In this document: piece after piece, positions 40,520-49,490 of the stretch | Numbering within the stretch: the stretch's first letter is position 1 | How the letters are laid out: each line of letters starts with the position of its first letter | Assembly: GCF_001425865.1 (NCBI RefSeq) | Contig: NZ_LMDS01000007.1 | Coordinates: forward strand, 161,676-225,675 | Source of the DNA: Rhizobacter sp. Root404 | GTDB lineage: Bacteria > Pseudomonadota > Gammaproteobacteria > Burkholderiales > Burkholderiaceae_C | DNA: 64,000 nucleotides | Direction: 5' to 3' | Program-made: the position numbers and the translations under genes | The notes under the pieces: model-generated | What the model was told of the DNA's origin: nothing | Databases searched by the model: none | Seen by the model: the letters and a program-made list of their open reading frames with translations, nothing else

Positions 40520-42103
40520 ATGAAGATGATTCACCGCCTGCGGGCGCACGTCGGCCGCATGCCGATCCGCCGCCAGCTCTATGCTGCCTTCGGGTTCGTG
40601 CTGCTGCTCACGGCCGGCGTCGGCGCCGTCGCACTCGACGGCCTCGGCCGCGTCGATGCGCAGGCCCATGCCATGGATACGAAGTGGTTGCGCAGCGTCG
40701 GCCTGCTGGGCGAGATGCGCATCGCGCTGGCGGACGCGCGCGAGTTCGAGATCAAGCACAGCCGCACCGCCGACACCAGCTACCACTCGGAATACGAGGA
40801 GAAGCTCGGTGCCGCGACCAAGCAGGTGACGACCACGCTCGCGAGCTTCGCCGCCCTGCCCGGCGACGACACGGAACGCGCCGCGATCGCCAAGTTCGGC
40901 AAGGGCTGGACCGCCTACAGGCAGTTCAGCGAGCGCGTCGTCTCGCTCGGCCGCGAGAAGAAGCAGCAGGACGCCGCCGACATCAGCGATGGCGGCGCCA
41001 GCATGGCGTTCGACGAGGCGATGGGCGCGTTGAACGGCCTGTCGAAGAACGCGTTCGCCGGCGGCGCCACCGCAGCGGCGACCGCCACGACGATCTATGC
41101 CCGCGCCCGCCTGCTCGTGATCGGCCTGCTGGCCGGCGCGCTCGCGGTCGGCGTGCTGCTGAGCTGGCTCATCACCCGCCACCTGCTGCGCCAACTGGGC
41201 GGCGAACCGGCGGTGGCGTCCGAACTGGCGCGCCGCGTCGCCGATGGCGACCTGACCGCGCAAGTCACGATCCGCGCCGGCGACACCGACAGCCTGATGG
41301 CGCGCCTGCAGACCATGCAGCGCAACCTCGCCGGTGCCGTGGCCGAAGTGCGCCGCGGCTCCGAGAACGTCGCGACCGCCAGCTCGCAGATCGCGCAAGG
41401 CAACCACGACCTGTCGACCCGCACCGAGCAGCAGGCCAGCGCGCTGCAGGAGACCGCCGCGACGATGGACCAGCTCGCGGCGACGGTGCGCAACAACGCC
41501 GAGAACGCGCAGCAGGCCAGCCAGCTGGCGCAGGGCGCGTCGGCCGTCGCGGTCAAGGGCGGTGCGGTCGTCGGCGAAGTCGTCACGACGATGAAGGGCA
41601 TCAACGACAGCAGCCGCCGGATCGCCGACATCATCGGCGTGATCGACGGCATCTCGTTCCAGACCAACATCCTGGCGCTGAACGCGGCCGTGGAGGCCGC
41701 ACGTGCCGGCGAGCAGGGCCGCGGCTTCGCGGTCGTCGCCGGTGAAGTGCGCAGCCTGGCGCAGCGCAGCGCCGAGGCCGCCAAGGAGATCAAGGGGCTG
41801 ATCAACGCGAGCGTCCAGCGCGTCGCCGACGGCACCGCACTGGTCGACCAGGCCGGCCAGACCATGACCGAGATCGTCGGCTCGATCAAGCGGGTCACCG
41901 ACATCGTCGCCGAGATCAGCGCCGCCAGCAGCGAGCAGAGCAGCGGTGTCGCGCAGGTCGGTCAGGCCGTGTCGCAGATGGACCAGGCGACGCAGCAGAA
42001 CGCCGCGATGGTCGAGCAGAGCGCCGCGGCGGCGCAGAGCATGACGCAGCAGGCGCAGCAGCTGGTGCGCGCCGTCGCCGTCTTCAAGCTCCAGGCGACT
42101 TGA
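40520..42103 (+). CDS. Methyl-accepting chemotaxis protein
   Basis: 527 residues. TM1 (about 20-38), a helical periplasmic domain of four-helix-bundle type, TM2 (about 193-213), a HAMP region around ELARRVADGDLTAQVTIRAGD, and the cytoplasmic signalling tip IDGISFQTNILALNAAVEAARAGEQGRGFAVVAGEVRSLAQRSAEAAKEIK (given as family pattern, about residues 373-425). There is no C-terminal pentapeptide tether for CheR. The start at 40520 has GGAG eight bases upstream. The 3' end overlaps the convergent cysteine hydrolase gene by 20 bases. Confidence 0.95.
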   Translation: MKMIHRLRAHVGRMPIRRQLYAAFGFVLLLTAGVGAVALDGLGRVDAQAHAMDTKWLRSVGLLGEMRIALADAREFEIKHSRTADTSYHSEYEEKLGAATKQVTTTLASFAALPGDDTERAAIAKFGKGWTAYRQFSERVVSLGREKKQQDAADISDGGASMAFDEAMGALNGLSKNAFAGGATAAATATTIYARARLLVIGLLAGALAVGVLLSWLITRHLLRQLGGEPAVASELARRVADGDLTAQVTIRAGDTDSLMARLQTMQRNLAGAVAEVRRGSENVATASSQIAQGNHDLSTRTEQQASALQETAATMDQLAATVRNNAENAQQASQLAQGASAVAVKGGAVVGEVVTTMKGINDSSRRIADIIGVIDGISFQTNILALNAAVEAARAGEQGRGFAVVAGEVRSLAQRSAEAAKEIKGLINASVQRVADGTALVDQAGQTMTEIVGSIKRVTDIVAEISAASSEQSSGVAQVGQAVSQMDQATQQNAAMVEQSAAAAQSMTQQAQQLVRAVAVFKLQAT

Positions 42104-42791
42104 CGGCCGACGCCGGCAGCGCGGCGAGCAGCGCCGCGCTGGGCGTGTGCCAGCCGACGATCGCGCCCTGCGCCGCGATCATCGCGAGCGCGGCCGCCTT
42201 GAACTCGGGGAAGTAGCTCTCGGTCGCGTCCTCGACGAGCAGGCAGTCGTAGCCGCGGTCGTTGGCCTCGCGCATCGAGGTCTGCACGCAGACCTCGGTC
42301 GTCACGCCGGTGAACACCAGGTGCGTGACGCCGAGCGCCTGCAGCATCTCGTGCAGGCCGGTGGCCCAGAACATGCCCTTGCCGGGCTTGTCGATCGCAA
42401 GCTCGCCGCGCTGCGGCGCAAGCGCCGGGATGATCGACGTGCCGGGCTCGCCGCGCACCAGCAGCCGGCCCATCGTGCCGGTCTCGCCGATGCGCAGGCT
42501 CGGCGCGCCGCGCAGGCGCTTCGCGGGCGGGCAGTCGGACAGGTCGGGCAGGTGCGCCTCGCGCGTGTGCACGACCGGCCAGCCGCGCGCGCGCCAGGCC
42601 GCGAGCAGGGCCGCAATCGGCTCGATCGCGGTGTGCAGCAGGCTCACGTCGTTGCCGAGCGAGGCGCCGAAGCCGCCGGGCTCGACGAAGTCGCGCTGCA
42701 TGTCGATGACGACCAGCGCCGTCCTGCCGCCGGGCGCGAACGGGTACGGGAACGGCGTGGCCGCGATCGGTATCGGTTCGTCGTCGCTCAT
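42084..42791 (-). CDS. Cysteine hydrolase (isochorismatase-like); probable triuret/biuret-type amidohydrolase
   Basis: 235 residues. The triad Asp34 (DMQRDF), Lys138 (DKPGKGMFWAT) and Cys168 (TTEVCVQTS) is intact. It is a paralogue of the BiuH gene two positions upstream but differs around PSLRIGETGTMGRLLVRGEPG. In characterised triuret degraders a BiuH-like enzyme (TrtA) turns triuret into carboxybiuret; this gene's place with atzE/G/H and atzF makes that role attractive. RutB-like or other ureido substrates are alternatives. It is the last gene of the transporter operon; its start overlaps the ATPase stop. Confidence 0.75.
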   Translation of the reverse strand: MSDDEPIPIAATPFPYPFAPGGRTALVVIDMQRDFVEPGGFGASLGNDVSLLHTAIEPIAALLAAWRARGWPVVHTREAHLPDLSDCPPAKRLRGAPSLRIGETGTMGRLLVRGEPGTSIIPALAPQRGELAIDKPGKGMFWATGLHEMLQALGVTHLVFTGVTTEVCVQTSMREANDRGYDCLLVEDATESYFPEFKAAALAMIAAQGAIVGWHTPSAALLAALPASAVKSPGA

Positions 42792-44386
42792 GCGGCCTCC
42801 GGCAGCGCCTGCGGTTCTTCGTGATGGCCGCCGCCCATGTGGGCGCCGATCACGCGCCGATCGGCGCCGGCCGCCGCGGTCTCGAACACGATGCGCCCCT
42901 CGCTCATCACCGCGATGCGGTCGCTGAGCTCGAGCAGCTCGTCCAGGTCCTCGCTGATCAGCAGCACCGCGCCGCCCTTCGCGCGCACCTGCAGGATGCG
43001 GGCGTGGATCTCCGCGACCGCCGCGAAGTCGAGCCCGAACACCGGGTTCGCGGCGATCAGCACGTTGATCTGGCCGGCCAGCTCGCGCGCCAGCACCGCG
43101 CGCTGCACGTTGCCGCCCGAGAGGCTGGCGATCGGCGCGTTCTCCCCGCGGGTCTTGACGCCGTATTCGGTGATCCAGCGGCGCGCACGCTCGCGCCAGG
43201 TGCCGAAGCGCAGCCAGCCGCGCTTCAGCGGCGCCTCGTCGAAATCGCGCAGCGCCATGTTCTGCGCGACGCTGAGCTCGCCGACGCAGGCATTGCGCAG
43301 CGGCTCCTCGGGCAGCGCACGCAGCTGCAGGATGCGGTTCTCGCTGCGCCGGCCGAGGTAAGGCTCGCCGACCACCCGCACCGTGCCGGCCACGCGCGGT
43401 CGCTGGCCGACGAGCGCCTCGACCAGCTCGCGCTGCCCGTTGCCCGAGACGCCCGCGATGCCGAGGATCTCGCCCTGCCGCACCGCCAGCGTCAGCCCTT
43501 GCACGGCCAGCGTGCCGCGATCGCCCATCGCGGCCAGGCCCTCGACCTGCAAGGCGACCGGCGCATCGGCCGCGGTCGGCGCCCGCGGCGCGGCGCTCCC
43601 TTCCGAGACGAGCGCCGAAGCGCTCGCGGCCGAGTCACCGATCATCGCCTGCGCGAGTTGCTCGGGCGTCGTGCCGGCGACCTTCGCGCCGTGCACGCGC
43701 CCGCCGCGGCGCAGCACGGTCACCTCGTCGGCATAGGCCATCACCTCGCGGAACTTGTGCGTGATCATCAGCACGGTGCATTCGCCGCGCCGCGCGACGG
43801 CGCGCACGTAGGCCAGCACCTCGTCGGCCTCCTGCGGCGTCAGCACCGAGGTCGGCTCGTCGAGGATCAGCAGGCGCGGCTTGAGATACAGCTGCTTCAG
43901 CAGTTCGAGCTTCTGCTTCTCGCCGGCCGCCAGGCCAGCGGGTGTGGCGTCGAGGTCGAGCTTGAACGGCGTCGTCTCGAGGAACGCGTTGAGCGCGGCG
44001 CGCTCCTTCTTCCAGTCGATCAGCGCCGGCGTGCGGCCGCCGGCGAGCAGCAGGTTCTCGGCCACGTTCATGCCCGGGGCGAGCGTGAAGTGCTGGTAGA
44101 CCATGCCGATGCCGAGCTCGCGCGCGACCACCGGCGTGGCGATGTCGTGCTCGCGCCCGTCGAGCAGGATCGCGCCGCCCTCGGGCCGCTGCGAGCCGGC
44201 CACGCACTTGACCAGCGTGCTCTTGCCGGCACCGTTCTCGCCGAGCAGCGCGTGCACCGAACCGGCCGCCACGCTCATCGTGACCGCGTCCATCGCGGTG
44301 AAGCTGCCGAAGCGCTTGGTCAGCTCGAAGGTGTCGAGGGTCAGCGCGCCGGTGTGCGCGGGCTTGGGGTCGAGCGGAGCCGTCAT
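42788..44386 (-). CDS. BMP-type ABC transporter ATP-binding protein (two nucleotide-binding domains)
   Basis: 532 residues with two tandem ABC domains, as in nucleoside/sugar importers. The first domain has GENGAGKSTLVK, then Walker B LLILDEPTSVLTPQEADEVL. The second has an altered loop GVSGNGQRELVEALVG and signature LSGGNVQRAVLARELA, the usual degenerate pattern of this subfamily. It works with the two permeases and the BMP binding protein of the same operon. The start overlaps the biuH stop (ATGA). GGAGGTG lies six bases upstream of the ATG. Confidence 0.93.
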   Translation of the reverse strand: MTAPLDPKPAHTGALTLDTFELTKRFGSFTAMDAVTMSVAAGSVHALLGENGAGKSTLVKCVAGSQRPEGGAILLDGREHDIATPVVARELGIGMVYQHFTLAPGMNVAENLLLAGGRTPALIDWKKERAALNAFLETTPFKLDLDATPAGLAAGEKQKLELLKQLYLKPRLLILDEPTSVLTPQEADEVLAYVRAVARRGECTVLMITHKFREVMAYADEVTVLRRGGRVHGAKVAGTTPEQLAQAMIGDSAASASALVSEGSAAPRAPTAADAPVALQVEGLAAMGDRGTLAVQGLTLAVRQGEILGIAGVSGNGQRELVEALVGQRPRVAGTVRVVGEPYLGRRSENRILQLRALPEEPLRNACVGELSVAQNMALRDFDEAPLKRGWLRFGTWRERARRWITEYGVKTRGENAPIASLSGGNVQRAVLARELAGQINVLIAANPVFGLDFAAVAEIHARILQVRAKGGAVLLISEDLDELLELSDRIAVMSEGRIVFETAAAGADRRVIGAHMGGGHHEEPQALPEAA

Positions 44387-45075
44387 CGCAGCACCTCCAG
44401 TACATGGGCGGACGCCGCGTGCGCGCCGAACACGCCACCCTGCATCTCGATCATCTTCAGCGCGGCCTCGTGGTTGCCGCGGTCGGTGGCGGCGGTGCAG
44501 TCGTCCAGCAGCAGGCACTCGAAGCCGCGATCGTTGGCCTCGCGCATCGTCGTGTGCACGCACACGTCGGTGGTGATGCCGGCGAGCAGCAGGTTGCGGA
44601 TGCCTTGCGTGTTCAGGATCAGCTCGAGGTCCGTAGCACAGAACGAGCCCTTGCCGGGTTTGTCGATCACGATCTCGCCGGGCAGCGGCGCGAGCTCGTC
44701 GATGATCTCCCAGCCCGGCTCGCCGCGCACCAGGATGCGGCCGCACGGGCCGGCGTCGCCGATGCCCACGCCGTCGGTGCCGATGCGGCGCGAGCGCCAG
44801 CGCTTGTTGGCGGGCAGGTCGGCGAGGTCCGGGCGGTGGCCTTCGCGGGTGTGGATGATCGGGAAGCCGAGCGTGCGCAGGCGCCCCATCAGCGTGTTGA
44901 TCGGGCCGATCGGCGCGCGGGTCAGCGACAGGTCGTAGCCCATCTTGTCGACGTAGCCGCCGGCGCCGCAGAAGTCGGTCTGCATGTCGATCACGACCAG
45001 CGCGGTGTTGGCCGGTCGCAGGTCGCCGTCGAAGGGCCACGGGTACGGACTGGCGGCGACGAAGGTCTCGCTCAT
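44383..45075 (-). CDS. biuH: Biuret amidohydrolase (cysteine hydrolase family)
   Basis: 230 residues. Hydrolyses biuret to allophanate and ammonia. It strongly resembles characterised Rhizobium BiuH: PYPWPFDGDLRP, ALVVIDMQTDFCGAGGYVDKMGYDLSL, REGHRPDLADLPANKRWRS, GPCGRILVRGEPGW and GITTDVCVHTTMREANDRG. The triad is Asp34, Lys142 and Cys172. It sits inside the BMP transporter operon, between permease and ATPase genes, so uptake and hydrolysis are co-regulated. The product allophanate would go to the AtzF-type enzyme at 51683-53518. Confidence 0.88.
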   Translation of the reverse strand: MSETFVAASPYPWPFDGDLRPANTALVVIDMQTDFCGAGGYVDKMGYDLSLTRAPIGPINTLMGRLRTLGFPIIHTREGHRPDLADLPANKRWRSRRIGTDGVGIGDAGPCGRILVRGEPGWEIIDELAPLPGEIVIDKPGKGSFCATDLELILNTQGIRNLLLAGITTDVCVHTTMREANDRGFECLLLDDCTAATDRGNHEAALKMIEMQGGVFGAHAASAHVLEVLR

Positions 45076-45080
45076 TGCGC

Positions 45081-45998
45081 TCACCGCGTCGACGACAGTT
45101 CGCCGGGGCTGCCGGCCGCCACCTTGCCGGGCCGGCAGCTGATCACCAGGATCACCAGCGTCAGCACGTACGGCACCGCGGCGAACAGGTTGTAGCCGGC
45201 GCTGATGCCGATCGACTGCAGCGCCGGCCCGATCGCCCCCGCACCACCGAACAGCAGCGCCGCGCCGACGCAGCGCAGCGGGCTCCAGCGCGCGAAGATC
45301 ACCAGCGCTACCGCGATCAGACCCTGGCCGCTGGAGATGCCTTCGTTCCAGCTGCCCGGGTAGAACAGCGTCAGCGACGCGCCACCCAGGCCGGCGATCG
45401 CGCCGCCCGCCGCGGTGGCGGCGATGCGGATGCCGTTGACCGAGTAGCCCAGCGCCTTGGTCGCGCTGGCCGAGTCGCCCGCCAGGCGCACCAGCAGGCC
45501 CCAGCGTGTCCGGGCGAAGGCCCAGTACATGGCGAGCGCGAGCAGCAGCCCGAGCGGCAGCAGCGGGTTGACCTGCAGCGCGGACTGGAACAGCGGCGAG
45601 CTGCTCCATGCGCCGAGCGCCAGCGCCGGCAACTGCGTCGCCTGCGGCTGGATCAGCGGTTTGCCGAGGTAGAACGCCAGGCCGGTGCCGAGCAGCATCA
45701 GCGCGATGCCGGTGGCGACGTCGTTGACGCGCGGCAGCGAGCACAGCAGGCCGTGCAGCAGCGCGAGCAGCGCGCCCGTGCCGGCCGCGACGAGCACGCC
45801 AATCCACGGCGAGCCGCTCAGGTACGAGCCGCCGAACGCGGCCATCGCCGACAGCACCAGCACGCCTTCGAGGCCGAGGTTGATGCGCCCGGACTTCTCG
45901 GTCAGGCACTCGCCGAGGCTGACGAACAGGAAGGGCACGCCGACCCGCAGCGCCCCGCCCAAGATCGCCGCGACGAAAGGCAGCAGGATGTCGTTCAT
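45081..45998 (-). CDS. BMP-type ABC transporter permease 2
   Basis: 305 residues with about eight to nine hydrophobic segments, of the branched nucleoside/ribose permease family (YufQ-like). Visible blocks are GGALRVGVPFLFVSLGECLTEKSGRINLGLEGVLVL and GSWNEGISSGQGLIAVALVIFARWSP, which are hallmark stretches. It pairs with permease 1 just upstream (7 bases) and precedes biuH by 5 bases. Confidence 0.93.
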   Translation of the reverse strand: MNDILLPFVAAILGGALRVGVPFLFVSLGECLTEKSGRINLGLEGVLVLSAMAAFGGSYLSGSPWIGVLVAAGTGALLALLHGLLCSLPRVNDVATGIALMLLGTGLAFYLGKPLIQPQATQLPALALGAWSSSPLFQSALQVNPLLPLGLLLALAMYWAFARTRWGLLVRLAGDSASATKALGYSVNGIRIAATAAGGAIAGLGGASLTLFYPGSWNEGISSGQGLIAVALVIFARWSPLRCVGAALLFGGAGAIGPALQSIGISAGYNLFAAVPYVLTLVILVISCRPGKVAAGSPGELSSTR

Positions 45999-46005
45999 CG
46001 CGTGT

Positions 46006-47097
46006 TCATGTCGGTTTGATCGTGCTGCTCAACGGCACTTCCTTGGGCTGCATCGAACGCCGGAAGCGCTCGCCGGCGGCCTGCCAGTCGACGCCGCGCA
46101 GCGCCTCGCTGGCCAGAATCAGCACGAACGCGATGCCCTGCAGCACCTGCACCGACGCATCGGGCAGGCCGAGCCGCCGCTGCAGCAGGCTGCCGGCCGC
46201 CCCGAAGCCGCCGAACAGGATCGCGACCGGGATGATCGCGAACGGCGAGTGCCGCGCGATGAACGAGACCAGGATGCCCGCATAGCCGTAGCCGGCGATC
46301 AGCGAGGCGTTCGCATTGGTATGGACGGCCGCGACCTCGATCGCGCCGGCCAGCCCCGCGCTGCCGCCGCCGAGCGCACACGCCAGCAGGATCAGCGCGC
46401 TCGCCGGCAACCCGACGAGTTGCGCGGTGCGCGGGTTGCCGCCGACCACGCGGACCGAGAAGCCGCGTGCGGTCAGCGCCAGCCACAGGCCGAGGCTCAG
46501 GCACGCAGCCACGCCGATCACGAAGCCCCAGTGCACATCGGACCCGAAGATGCCGCCGATGCGGATCGCTTCGTCGAGCGCGCGGGTCGACGGTTTGTTC
46601 AGCGTCGCCGGATCGCGCATCGGTCCCTCGACCAGCTGCTTGAAGATCGCGATCGCGGTGTAGGCCAGCAGCAGGCTCGAGATCGTCTCGTTGACGCCGC
46701 GGTACTGGCGCAGTGCGCCGGCCAGTGCGATCCAGGCCGCGCCGACCGCGAAACCGGCCAGGCAGACCAGCACCGTGCCGGCCGCGTTGCCGGGCAGCGG
46801 CATCAGGTACGGCAGTGCCGCCGCCGCCAGCCCGCCGAGCACCACCGCGCCCTCGCCGCCGATGATGACGAGTCCCGCGCGCGCCGGCAGCGCGACGCAC
46901 AGCGCGGTCAGCATCAGCGGCGCCGCGCGCGTCAGCGTGTTCTGCCACGAGAACCAATCGCCGAACGCGCCCTTGAACAGCAGCACCCAGGTCTCGACCG
47001 GGCTGACGCCACCGATCCAGACGAACAGACCGAAGATCAGCAGCGCGCCGATCAGGGCGCCGATCGGCAGCAGGGCGTCGACGAGGGTGTTGCGCAT
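46006..47097 (-). CDS. BMP-type ABC transporter permease 1
   Basis: 363 residues, YufP-like permease with about nine to ten hydrophobic helices. Conserved stretches include ARAGLVIIGGEGAVVLGGLAAA, RQYRGVNETISSLLLAYTAI and GGNPRTAQLVGLPASALILLACALGGGSAGLAGAIEV. It is separated from the binding-protein gene by 394 bases that contain an inverted-repeat element, which is unusual for this operon type. Confidence 0.93.
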   Translation of the reverse strand: MRNTLVDALLPIGALIGALLIFGLFVWIGGVSPVETWVLLFKGAFGDWFSWQNTLTRAAPLMLTALCVALPARAGLVIIGGEGAVVLGGLAAAALPYLMPLPGNAAGTVLVCLAGFAVGAAWIALAGALRQYRGVNETISSLLLAYTAIAIFKQLVEGPMRDPATLNKPSTRALDEAIRIGGIFGSDVHWGFVIGVAACLSLGLWLALTARGFSVRVVGGNPRTAQLVGLPASALILLACALGGGSAGLAGAIEVAAVHTNANASLIAGYGYAGILVSFIARHSPFAIIPVAILFGGFGAAGSLLQRRLGLPDASVQVLQGIAFVLILASEALRGVDWQAAGERFRRSMQPKEVPLSSTIKPT

Positions 47098-47192
47098 GGT
47101 GGTTATGTCCTCATCGGGACGCTGGCACGATCGGCGCGAGCAAAGGCCGCCACCGAGGCTCTTCCAACGAAGACCAAAGCCCGTGGGCTTCG

Positions 47193-47450
47193 CGGCAAGG
47201 GCCGCCCGTCGGGTGCGATTTGGGTGGCGACGAGCAGCGCAGGGCCGGGGTCGGCGCGCGCCAGCGCGCTTCGTTGACTGACTCGCCGCGGTTGTTTGAA
47301 CGCAGTGAGCGCAGCGAACGGAGTGAGTTCTGCGGCGCGACCCCGGACCGAGCAGCGCAGGGCAGTCGACGTGGGGCCACGAAGGGGCCCCTTCGTGGCC
47401 CTGCAGCGGCGACCGCCACCGAATGAGCGCCCGGCGGGCTGCCCTTGCCG
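47193..47450. repeat. REPIN-like imperfect palindromic element
   Basis: The arm at 47193-47246 is repeated in inverted orientation at 47397-47450 with roughly 80% identity (both read CGGCAAGGG, a run of G/C, then GGTGGCG and GCAGGGCC). Translated on opposite strands the arms give GKGRPSGAIWVATSSAGP and GKGSPPGAHSVAVAAAGP. Between them lie an exact 14-base inverted repeat (47374-47401), a repeated 15-mer CGAGCAGCGCAGGGC (47231-47245 and 47349-47363), and an 11-base-periodic GAACGCAGTGAGCGCAG-type tract near 47297-47330. It occupies the gap between the binding protein and permease genes; small open frames here are not genes. Confidence 0.75.
47374..47401. repeat. Perfect 28-base inverted repeat
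   Basis: GGGCCACGAAGGGG is followed immediately by its exact reverse complement. In RNA from either strand it would form a very stable hairpin. It lacks a T run, so it is more likely an mRNA-stabilising or pausing structure downstream of the binding-protein gene than a terminator. Confidence 0.85.
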
Positions 47451-47491
47451 TGACGCGCCGATGCCACCAGCCCGAGAGGATTCGGTTCCAT

Positions 47492-48607
47492 TCAGACCGA
47501 GCCGATCACGCCTTCGACCAGGTAGTTCATCCCTTCGAGCGCCGGGTCGGTCTGCTTCAGCGTCTTCGGCACGACGACCACGCCCTTGTTGCTCTTCAGG
47601 CCGCCGGCGAAGATGTCGAAGGTGCCGGCGAGCATCTTGGCCTTGATGTCCTCGGCCTGCTTCTTCGCCACGTCGGTCACCATCGAGCCGTACGGCGACA
47701 TCTTCACGTAGCCTTCCTTCAGCCCGCCGCGCAGGAAGTTCGGATGCGGCTTGCCGGCCTGGGCGGCGTCGACGACCGTCTTGTACGCGGTGGTCCAGTT
47801 CCATTCGGCACCCGTCAGGTACGCGGCCGGGGCGAGCTTGGCCTGGCTGACGTGGTAGCCGCAGACCATCTTGCCGCGCTTGGCGGCGGTCTCGACGATC
47901 ACCTTCGGGCTGTCCACGTGCATCGTGAACACATCGACGCCCTGGTCGGCCAGGCTGTTGGTCGCCTCGGCCTCCTTGACCGGCATCGACCACTCGCCGG
48001 TGAAGATCACCGTGGTCGTGATCGCGGGGTTGACCGAGCGCGCGCCCATCGTGAACGCGTTGATGTTGCGCAGCACCTGCGGGATCGGCTTGGCGGCGAC
48101 GAAGCCAAGCTTCTTGCTCTTCGTCATGTGCGCGGCGATCACGCCGTTCAGGTACTGGCATTCGTCGATGTAGCCGAAATAGCTGCCGGTGTTCTTCGGG
48201 TGCTTGCCTTCGGTCCACATGCCGCCGCAGTGCGAGAAGCGCACCTCGGGGTCCTTCGTGGCCATCGCGACCATGTACGGATCGAAGTAGCCGAACGAGG
48301 TCGGGAACAGCAGCGTCGCGCCGTCCTGCTTGATCATGCCGGTCATCGTCTTGGTGACGGCCGCGGTCTCCGGCACGTTCTCTTCCTCGACCACCTTGAC
48401 GCCGGGCATCTTCTTCAGCTCCGCCGCGGCCGCAGCCTGCGACTGGTTGTAGCCGAAGTCGTCGCGCGGGCCGACGTAGATCACGCCGACGGTCAGCGGC
48501 TTCTGGGCGAAGGCGCCGCGCAGCGCAAACGGTGACGCCGCCGCGAACGACAGGGCAGACAGTTGCGCCAGCGAGCGGCGCCGCGAGGCATCGTGAGGAT
48601 TCGACAT
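47492..48607 (-). CDS. BMP-family ABC transporter substrate-binding protein
   Basis: 371 residues with an N-terminal twin-arginine-like export signal (SRRRSLAQLSALSFAAASPFAL...AFAQ). The mature protein is of the basic membrane protein/PnrA family: LTVGVIYVGPRDDFGYNQSQ, VFTMHVDSPKVIVETA and GYHVSQAKLAP. The family commonly binds purine nucleosides, but here the operon carries biuH and a second cysteine hydrolase, so biuret, triuret or a related ureide is a better guess. GGAGAA lies seven bases before the ATG. An operator-like palindrome lies 49-60 bases upstream. Confidence 0.92.
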   Translation of the reverse strand: MSNPHDASRRRSLAQLSALSFAAASPFALRGAFAQKPLTVGVIYVGPRDDFGYNQSQAAAAAELKKMPGVKVVEEENVPETAAVTKTMTGMIKQDGATLLFPTSFGYFDPYMVAMATKDPEVRFSHCGGMWTEGKHPKNTGSYFGYIDECQYLNGVIAAHMTKSKKLGFVAAKPIPQVLRNINAFTMGARSVNPAITTTVIFTGEWSMPVKEAEATNSLADQGVDVFTMHVDSPKVIVETAAKRGKMVCGYHVSQAKLAPAAYLTGAEWNWTTAYKTVVDAAQAGKPHPNFLRGGLKEGYVKMSPYGSMVTDVAKKQAEDIKAKMLAGTFDIFAGGLKSNKGVVVVPKTLKQTDPALEGMNYLVEGVIGSV

Positions 48608-48655
48608 GGAAGTTTCTCCGCGAGGTGAAGGGCCGGCCGCACTTTGGTGCACGCC

Positions 48656-48667
48656 TTGGTATACCAA
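48656..48667. promoter_or_regulatory. Probable GntR operator, transporter operon
   Basis: A perfect palindrome TTGGTATACCAA, of the form bound by FCD-type GntR regulators. It lies in the spacer between the regulator gene and the binding-protein gene. An identical palindrome is upstream of the allophanate hydrolase gene, and the match extends to 18 of 20 bases (TGCACGCCTTGGTATACCAA here, TGCACTCGTTGGTATACCAA there). Confidence 0.75.
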
Positions 48668-48756
48668 CAGGGATTCAGCAAAAGCCGTGCCCGCTGCCGA
48701 CCCGTCGCGCGTGTGCCGGGGCCCTCGCGGTGCGCCCCGGCCCGGTCGCCGTCCGC

Positions 48757-49470
48757 CTATTTCGCGGGCAGGCGCGAGCGGGCCTCGTGCAGCGTGTGCA
48801 GCGTGATCTTGCGCACTTCGGCCTTGCTCTGGTCGATGTGTGTCTTCAGCAGCAACTGGGCCTGATCGGCCTTGCGCTGCATGACGGCGCGCAGGATCTT
48901 GCCGTGCTCGGTGTACGTGGCTTCGATGCGGTCCAGGCGGGTGAAATCGAGGTGCCGGATGATGCGGATGCGCTCGGTCACGTCCCAATGCACCCGCGCG
49001 ATCTCGGGGTTGCCGGCGGCGCGCACCAGCGTGGCGTGGAACTGCTCGTCGTTCGCACCGACCTGTCGCGCGTCGGTCAGGCGCTCGGCCACCGGCACCA
49101 GCCACACGTCCTTCAGCGCCTCGAGTTCCGGCGGGTCCTCGACGCGGTTGCACAGCTTGACCAGGCTCGCCATTTCGAGCACGACGCGCAAGTCGTACAG
49201 GTGTTCGAGCTTGTCGAAATCGATCGGGCGGACGAACCAGCCCAGCTTGGCCTCGACCTCAAGGAACCCCTCGTTGCGCAGCCTGAACAGCGCCTCGCGC
49301 ACCGGCGTGCGGCTGACGCCGAGCCGGTTGCCGAGCTCGGCCTCCGAGAAGCGGTCGCCGGCGACGAGCTGGAAGTCGTGGATCTCCGCCTTCAGTCGCG
49401 CATACACCTGCTCGGCCAGGTTCGGGCGTGGCGCGGCAAGCGGTACGGCAGGCGGAGGCAGCGTGGTCAT
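48757..49470 (-). CDS. GntR family transcriptional regulator (FCD type)
   Basis: 237 residues. The N-terminal winged helix-turn-helix is LAEQVYARLKAEIHDFQLVAGDRFSEAELGNRLGVSRTPVREALFRLRNEGFLEV. The C-terminal all-helical FCD ligand-binding domain includes YDLRVVLEMA, DEQFHATLVRAAGN and EHGKILRAVMQRKADQA with likely metal-ligand His and Asp residues. It is 20 bases downstream of atzH, so probably in the atz transcript. It is the best candidate to bind the two TTGGTATACCAA sites and control both units, with autoregulation. Confidence 0.92.
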   Translation of the reverse strand: MTTLPPPAVPLAAPRPNLAEQVYARLKAEIHDFQLVAGDRFSEAELGNRLGVSRTPVREALFRLRNEGFLEVEAKLGWFVRPIDFDKLEHLYDLRVVLEMASLVKLCNRVEDPPELEALKDVWLVPVAERLTDARQVGANDEQFHATLVRAAGNPEIARVHWDVTERIRIIRHLDFTRLDRIEATYTEHGKILRAVMQRKADQAQLLLKTHIDQSKAEVRKITLHTLHEARSRLPAK

Positions 49471-49490
49471 GACCCGATCTTAGCGACCCG

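Noticed and set aside
47111..47491. 126-residue frame in the transporter operon gap
   Set aside because: It is a translation of the inverted-repeat element; the periodic Glu-Arg-Ser stretch and mirrored arms show repeat DNA, not a gene.
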